From an uncultured Clostridia bacterium (GTDB taxonomy: Bacteria > Bacillota > Clostridia > Oscillospirales > Acutalibacteraceae), in NCBI GenBank assembly GCA_946002045.1, contig CAMFYM010000054.1, positions 1-8,610 on the forward strand: 8,610 bases of DNA. Direction: 5' to 3'. How positions within the stretch are numbered: the first letter of the stretch is position 1; each line of letters begins with the position of its first letter. The notes under the pieces were generated by a model that was not told the DNA's origin, did no database searches, and was given only the letters and a program-made list of their open reading frames with translations. Shown here one piece after another: positions 5,282 through 8,610 of this stretch. A program made the translations under genes and the position numbers.

Positions 5282-5892
5282 ATGAACGAAAGATTCTTTT
5301 CCCTGCCCACAGAAAAGCAGCAGGCAATCATAAACGCCGGCTATCGGGTGTTTTCACAAAACTCCTATAAAAACAGCCCTATGAGAGAGATAGCAGAGGC
5401 AGCCGGCATCAGCAAATCACTGCTTTTTCATTACTTTCATAACAAAAAAGAGCTGTATATGTTTTGTGGGACAAATGTGCAGAAATTACTATTGAATATT
5501 TGACAAAATACGACTGCTACGGACAGAAAGATTTGTTTGAAAGTATGGAAAAAGGTATGCAGGCAAAGATGGAAATTATCCGTCTATATCCTGATATGGC
5601 AAGCTTTACCATTAAAGCCTTTTACGAAAATGACGCAGAAATATCAATGGACGTTCAGGAAAGCTATCGTAAATACTTTAATATGAAAGCTGATAAGACG
5701 CTGCTAAACATAAATCCAAAGCAGTTTATTCCGGGACTTGATATTGAAATGATGTATCGTGAAATGTATTTGGCTTCTGAAGGATACATTTGGGAAATGG
5801 TTCAGCGTGGCAATGTTGATACAGGCAGAATGGAAAAGGATTTCACCAAGCTGATTGCATTTTGGAAGAGTATATATCTTAGAAAGGAGTGA
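5282..5892 (+). pseudogene. TetR/AcrR-family regulator, split by a one-base frameshift
   Basis: The start is ATG 5282, with GGAGG seven bases upstream; an upstream in-frame TTG at 5252 lies in the operator and is rejected. Residues 1-61 form a TetR DNA-binding domain: MNERFFSLPTEKQQAIINAG, then the helix-turn-helix at about 34-53 (MREIAEAAGISKSLLFHYF) followed by HNKKELY. After ATG TTT (5459-5464) this frame leaves the family pattern and stops at 5503 (73 residues). The next frame (from about 5466) continues the ligand-binding domain from WDKCAEITIEYL to a stop at 5892. Adding one T to the four-T run at 5462-5465 gives ...ELYMFLWDKCAEI... and a normal protein of 203 residues. So one T is missing here, either a real inactivating or slippage-prone mutation or a base-calling error. 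It lies six bases before the ABC ATPase start, so it is the expected local repressor of that exporter. Confidence 0.85.
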
Positions 5893-5898
5893 GGGAAA

Positions 5899-6780
5899 AT
5901 GGAAATTATTAAAACTACAAAGCTTACAAAATACTATGGTAAGGCAAGAGGTATTATTGACCTTGACCTAACTGTGTCACAAGGGGAGTTTTTCGGCTTT
6001 ATCGGTCCAAACGGAGCAGGGAAATCCACCACAATAAGAACATTGCTGGGGCTTATTGCCCCAACCTCCGGCAGTGCAACAATATTCGGAAAAGATGTTA
6101 CACAGGAAAAGAAGGCAATATTGCAGAATATCGGCTATCTGCCCTCGGAAACATCGTTTTACCAAGGAATGAAGGTAAGGGATGTGTTGAAATTCTCTGC
6201 AGATTTGCGAAAAAAGGATTGTATGGCAGAATCAAATATACTCTGTGAGCGATTACAGCTTGATACATCCCGAAGGATAGATGATTTATCCTTTGGAAAC
6301 AGAAAAAAGGTTGCCATTGTTTGTGCTTTACAGCATAGACCGGACCTGCTGGTGCTGGACGAGCCTACCGGTGGACTGGATCCATTGATGCAAAAAGAGT
6401 TTTTTGATATTCTCAGGGATAGAAATAAAGAGGGTACAACGATTCTTTTATCAAGTCATATTCTATCTGAAATTCAGCGCAACTGTACTCGTGCTGCTAT
6501 TATTCGTGATGGCAGTATAATAGCGTGCAACAGTGTTGATGTACTGTCAAAAACAAATGCAAAACGCATTACTGTTCACGGTAGTGTTGACTTAGATAAT
6601 CTTAACGGTGTTAAAGATAAAAAATGTTCAGAAGATTCCGTCAGCTTTCTTTACAACGGTGATATGGACAGCTTGCTTTGCACCTTGTCAACGGGACAGG
6701 TGAATGACCTGACGATTACGGAGCCTGACCTTGAAGAAGTATTCCTGCATTATTATGAAAAGGACGGTGAAACGGTATGA
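5899..6780 (+). CDS. ABC transporter ATP-binding protein (BcrA/CcmA-like)
   Basis: A 293-residue ATPase subunit. Walker A GPNGAGKST is at 36-44, YLPSE takes the Q-loop place at 80-84, the signature reads LSFGNRKK at 130-137 (canonical LSGGQ, with Phe and Asn substitutions), Walker B with the D-loop is LLVLDEPTGGLD at 150-161 (Asp154, Glu155), and the switch His is 187 (SSHILSE). The C-terminal region of about 80 residues ends in the ITEPDLEEVFLHYYE pattern typical of ATPases that pair with ABC-2 exporters. It acts at the inner face of the membrane with the next gene product, as an exporter of unknown substrate (antibiotic, peptide or lipid). AAAGGAG (5883-5889) abuts the regulator stop codon and lies nine bases before this ATG. 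It overlaps the permease by four bases (ATGA). Confidence 0.95.
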   Translation: MEIIKTTKLTKYYGKARGIIDLDLTVSQGEFFGFIGPNGAGKSTTIRTLLGLIAPTSGSATIFGKDVTQEKKAILQNIGYLPSETSFYQGMKVRDVLKFSADLRKKDCMAESNILCERLQLDTSRRIDDLSFGNRKKVAIVCALQHRPDLLVLDEPTGGLDPLMQKEFFDILRDRNKEGTTILLSSHILSEIQRNCTRAAIIRDGSIIACNSVDVLSKTNAKRITVHGSVDLDNLNGVKDKKCSEDSVSFLYNGDMDSLLCTLSTGQVNDLTITEPDLEEVFLHYYEKDGETV

Positions 6781-7562
6781 CTCTTGTAAAGCACGAATTA
6801 AAGCAAGGCAAAATATCATTCATTATTTGGACTGCTTCTATCGGATTTCTGCTTGCAACCTGCATTTTTCTGTTTCCTGAAATGAAGGGGCAGATGGACG
6901 GCGTAAGCGATATGTTTGCCTCAATGGGTTCCTTTACCGATGCATTCGGTATGGACCGTTTGAATTTCGGAACACTGATAGGCTTTTATGCCGTTGAGTG
7001 TGGCAATATTTTGGGACTGGGTGGTGCATTTTATGCATCTCTTTGTGCAATAGGAATTCTCAGCAAGGAAGAAAAAGACAAAACGGCAGAATTTTTGCTT
7101 ACTCATCCTGTGAGTCGTAAAAGAATTGTTACTGAAAAACTGATTGCCGTATTTATTCAAATTACAGCAATGAATATAATTATTTATGCTCTTGCTGTTT
7201 GCTCAATAGCCGTTGTAGGTGAGGCTGTTCCTTGGAAAGAAATCAATCTGTTGCATTTCGCCTATTATATGCTCCAGCTTGAGTTGGCAGGCATTTCCTT
7301 TGGCATTTCGTCTTTTTTTCGCAAAGGCAGTGTAGGTATAGGACTTGGAATTGCCGTAATGATGTATTTTTTGAACCTGATTGCAAATATTGCCCAGGTT
7401 GCAGATTTTCTAAAATACATAACACCCTTTGGATATTGCGAGGGTGCCGATATAGTATCAAATGGCAGCTTAGATATTTCTTTAGTTATTATCGGTGCAG
7501 TAATAGGAATTATAGGAATTATAATTGCCTATCTAAAATATACAAAAAAGGATATATGTTAG
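6777..7562 (+). CDS. ABC-2 type transporter permease
   Basis: A 261-residue membrane protein with about six predicted helices (13-33, 70-95, 122-147, 157-180, 186-206, 233-253). After helix 2 it has a cytoplasmic segment with the ABC-2 pattern SKEEKDKTAEFLLTHPVSRKRIVTEKL (about 96-122), the expected contact with the ATPase. ATG 6777 overlaps the ATPase stop by four bases, so the two are translationally coupled and probably made in equal amounts; two copies of each would form the exporter. The substrate cannot be read from the sequence. A hairpin terminator follows seven bases after the stop, closing the plus-strand operon. Confidence 0.92.
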   Translation: MTLVKHELKQGKISFIIWTASIGFLLATCIFLFPEMKGQMDGVSDMFASMGSFTDAFGMDRLNFGTLIGFYAVECGNILGLGGAFYASLCAIGILSKEEKDKTAEFLLTHPVSRKRIVTEKLIAVFIQITAMNIIIYALAVCSIAVVGEAVPWKEINLLHFAYYMLQLELAGISFGISSFFRKGSVGIGLGIAVMMYFLNLIANIAQVADFLKYITPFGYCEGADIVSNGSLDISLVIIGAVIGIIGIIIAYLKYTKKDIC

Positions 7563-7568
7563 TAAAAA

Positions 7569-7600
7569 ACAGGCTCAAGGATTTTTTTCCTTGAGCCTGT
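7569..7600. terminator. Bidirectional terminator between convergent operons
   Basis: The arms ACAGGCTCAAGGA (7569-7581) and TCCTTGAGCCTGT (7588-7600) are perfect 13-bp complements with a 6-base loop. GCTTTTTG follows on the plus strand and an uninterrupted TTTTTT on the minus strand, so it serves both the ABC operon and the zinc-ribbon gene ending at 7613. Confidence 0.92.
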
Positions 7601-7612
7601 GCTTTTTGTAGT

Positions 7613-7870
7613 TTATTCTGCCTTCCATCTTTTTAGGGTGGGGAACAGCTCGGTGCAAAGCTTGCGCATTTCGTCGATGGTCATGCCTGCCTGTTCTCCA
7701 AATTGGGAGCACATATCAATATACTCCTCCATTGACACCTTGTGGATAAATTCGCCGTCGGTATAGCAATATTTGCAATAATCATTATTTATGCTACCGT
7801 CCTTGTTTGTGCCAAACAGGTCGTTAGACTCTATTGGCATACCACAGCTTTGACAAATTTTGTTGTTCAT
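7613..7870 (-). CDS. Small zinc-ribbon protein (Zn_ribbon_2-like)
   Basis: An 85-residue protein. MNNKICQSCGMPI opens with a CxxC knuckle (Cys6, Cys9), and DYCKYCYTDGEF supplies the second (about 31-34). LFGTNKDGS-NNDYCKYC between and around them is the hallmark of the 'putative zinc ribbon' family (Pfam Zn_ribbon_2). A helical C-terminal half follows (MEEYIDMCSQFGEQAGMTIDEMRKLCTELFPTLKRW). The family's function is unknown. ATG 7870 is chosen because AAGGAGG (7876-7882) lies five bases upstream; the longer in-frame start at 7909 adds residues that are the overlapping tail of the previous gene. It is the second gene of a two-gene unit, ten bases after the DUF4097-type gene, whose stop codon overlaps this ribosome site. 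Confidence 0.88.
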   Translation of the reverse strand: MNNKICQSCGMPIESNDLFGTNKDGSINNDYCKYCYTDGEFIHKVSMEEYIDMCSQFGEQAGMTIDEMRKLCTELFPTLKRWKAE

Positions 7871-7875
7871 ATTTG

Positions 7876-7882
7876 CCTCCTT
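7876..7882 (-). promoter_or_regulatory. Ribosome binding site deciding the zinc-ribbon start
   Basis: A full AAGGAGG lies five bases before ATG 7870 and overlaps the upstream stop codon (7881-7883), which suggests coupled translation and rules out the start at 7909. Confidence 0.85.
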
Positions 7883-8610
7883 AATTGTTATTTGCATTTG
7901 CCTTTTCAATAGTTACATTTCCACTAACAGATTCAATTTCAATTTGCGTATATCCGTCACCATAACGGTTTGTGTTGCCGAAATCCTTTGTGTCAACAGA
8001 GCCGGAAATACTGTCTTTTGACACGGAATATCCTGTAATATCACTTGGTAAAGCAAGTGTAATATTACCACTGACTGTATCAAGCTCTATGCTCTGTGGC
8101 TGAGACGCAAAGGAGATTACAGGATTACCACTAACGGAATCTAATTCAAATCCAAGAGTATTAAGGTTTTTGACATTAACATCTGCCGATACAACATCTA
8201 TCGAGAACACATCTGTTTTAAAGCCCTTTGGTATTTTTACTGTTAAATCCTTTTTTAACTTTTTGGACAGTCCGGTGGAGGAGTGATTTGAAAATTCGTC
8301 AATATAGAGTATTTTATTTTCCACCTTATAGGACATAGGATTTTTACTGCTTGATGATGATTCCTCAATATAAATGGTGTCGCCGTCATAGTATTCAACA
8401 TCAACATTTCCGTTAACCCAGTCAATTTTTATGGACTGAACATCTGTGGTTTCAATATTAAACGGTCCCTGAACATAGCTTTCAGTGTTTTTTGTATCAT
8501 CAAAAATTCCGTGAACATTGATGCTGCCACCACTTAACCAAGAAAATGTGCAAACAATAGCTATTATCGCAACAACAGCAGCACATATAATAGCTGTGAT
8601 GATTATTGCA
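7881..8610 (-). CDS. Membrane-anchored DUF4097-type beta-repeat protein, 5' end missing
   Basis: The frame is open without a stop from 7881 to the window edge, giving 242 residues; ATG 8336 is internal, not the start. The visible N-terminal part is a hydrophobic helix (AIITAIICAAVVAIIAIVCTFSWL), so the protein is membrane-anchored or exported. It is followed by VQSIKIDWVNGNVDVEYYDGDTIYIEESSSSSKN, MSYKVENKILYI and then repeated strands with SVSGN/SISGS turns (DSVSGNPVI, DTVSGNITL, DSISGSVDT, ESVSGNVTI). This repeated 'D-x-(V/I)-SG-(N/S)' beta-helix pattern is that of DUF4097 ('putative adhesin') proteins, often in Firmicutes operons with PadR regulators and DUF1700 membrane proteins; any such partners would lie beyond the edge. 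Function unknown; envelope-stress sensing or surface roles are guesses. Confidence 0.85.
   Translation of the reverse strand, partial: AIIITAIICAAVVAIIAIVCTFSWLSGGSINVHGIFDDTKNTESYVQGPFNIETTDVQSIKIDWVNGNVDVEYYDGDTIYIEESSSSSKNPMSYKVENKILYIDEFSNHSSTGLSKKLKKDLTVKIPKGFKTDVFSIDVVSADVNVKNLNTLGFELDSVSGNPVISFASQPQSIELDTVSGNITLALPSDITGYSVSKDSISGSVDTKDFGNTNRYGDGYTQIEIESVSGNVTIEKANANNN

Noticed and set aside
5462..5503. Programmed ribosomal frameshift in the regulator gene
   Set aside because: No classic slippery heptamer with a downstream structure or stop is visible at the run; a missing T explains the data more simply.

Overview
The window is low-GC DNA with Gram-positive style signals: AAGGAGG-type ribosome sites, TTGACA/TATAAT-like promoters, and hairpin terminators followed by T runs. 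The gene content fits an uncultured gut Clostridia/Oscillospirales-type Firmicute. It includes a BspA-like leucine-rich-repeat lipoprotein, tandem GtrA proteins, a TetR/ABC-2 exporter unit, a DUF4097-type protein and a small zinc-ribbon protein. The taxonomy is inferred from gene families and base composition; no rRNA or marker gene is present.

Bases 1-45 are not genomic. They are the end of an Illumina P5 adapter, an i5 index and the Nextera read-1/Tn5 mosaic end, left on the contig. The reading frame of the first gene runs into this adapter and acquires a false C-terminal tail ending in SYTHLTLPTKA, so real sequence begins at base 46.

Layout: (1) 46-589, minus strand, a 3'-truncated protein with two CxxC motifs. 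(2) 735-1778, minus strand, a BspA-like LRR lipoprotein with its own promoter and terminator. (3) 2092-5053, minus strand, a probable operon read as: 66-aa two-helix membrane protein, GtrA-family protein, GtrA-HAD(Cof) fusion, then a stand-alone ComEC-like metallo-beta-lactamase-fold protein. It ends at a strong terminator (1987-2018), with a near-perfect 36-bp palindrome just before it. (4) 5219-7562, plus strand, a divergently transcribed TetR-like regulator (broken by a one-base frameshift), an ABC ATPase and an ABC-2 permease, ending at a bidirectional terminator. (5) 7613-8610, minus strand, a DUF4097-type membrane-anchored protein (5' end outside the window) followed by a zinc-ribbon protein.

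How the parts may work together (inference): the regulator would bind a set of ACCGA half-sites overlapping its own promoter and control the exporter. The GtrA operon may handle polyprenyl-linked sugars or another envelope precursor, with the HAD domain as a cytosolic phosphatase tethered to the membrane. No complete undescribed defence or mobile system is evident. The most unusual real features are the GtrA-HAD fusion beside its GtrA paralogue, the palindrome at 2040-2075 and the hairpin in the leader of the metallo-beta-lactamase-fold gene.
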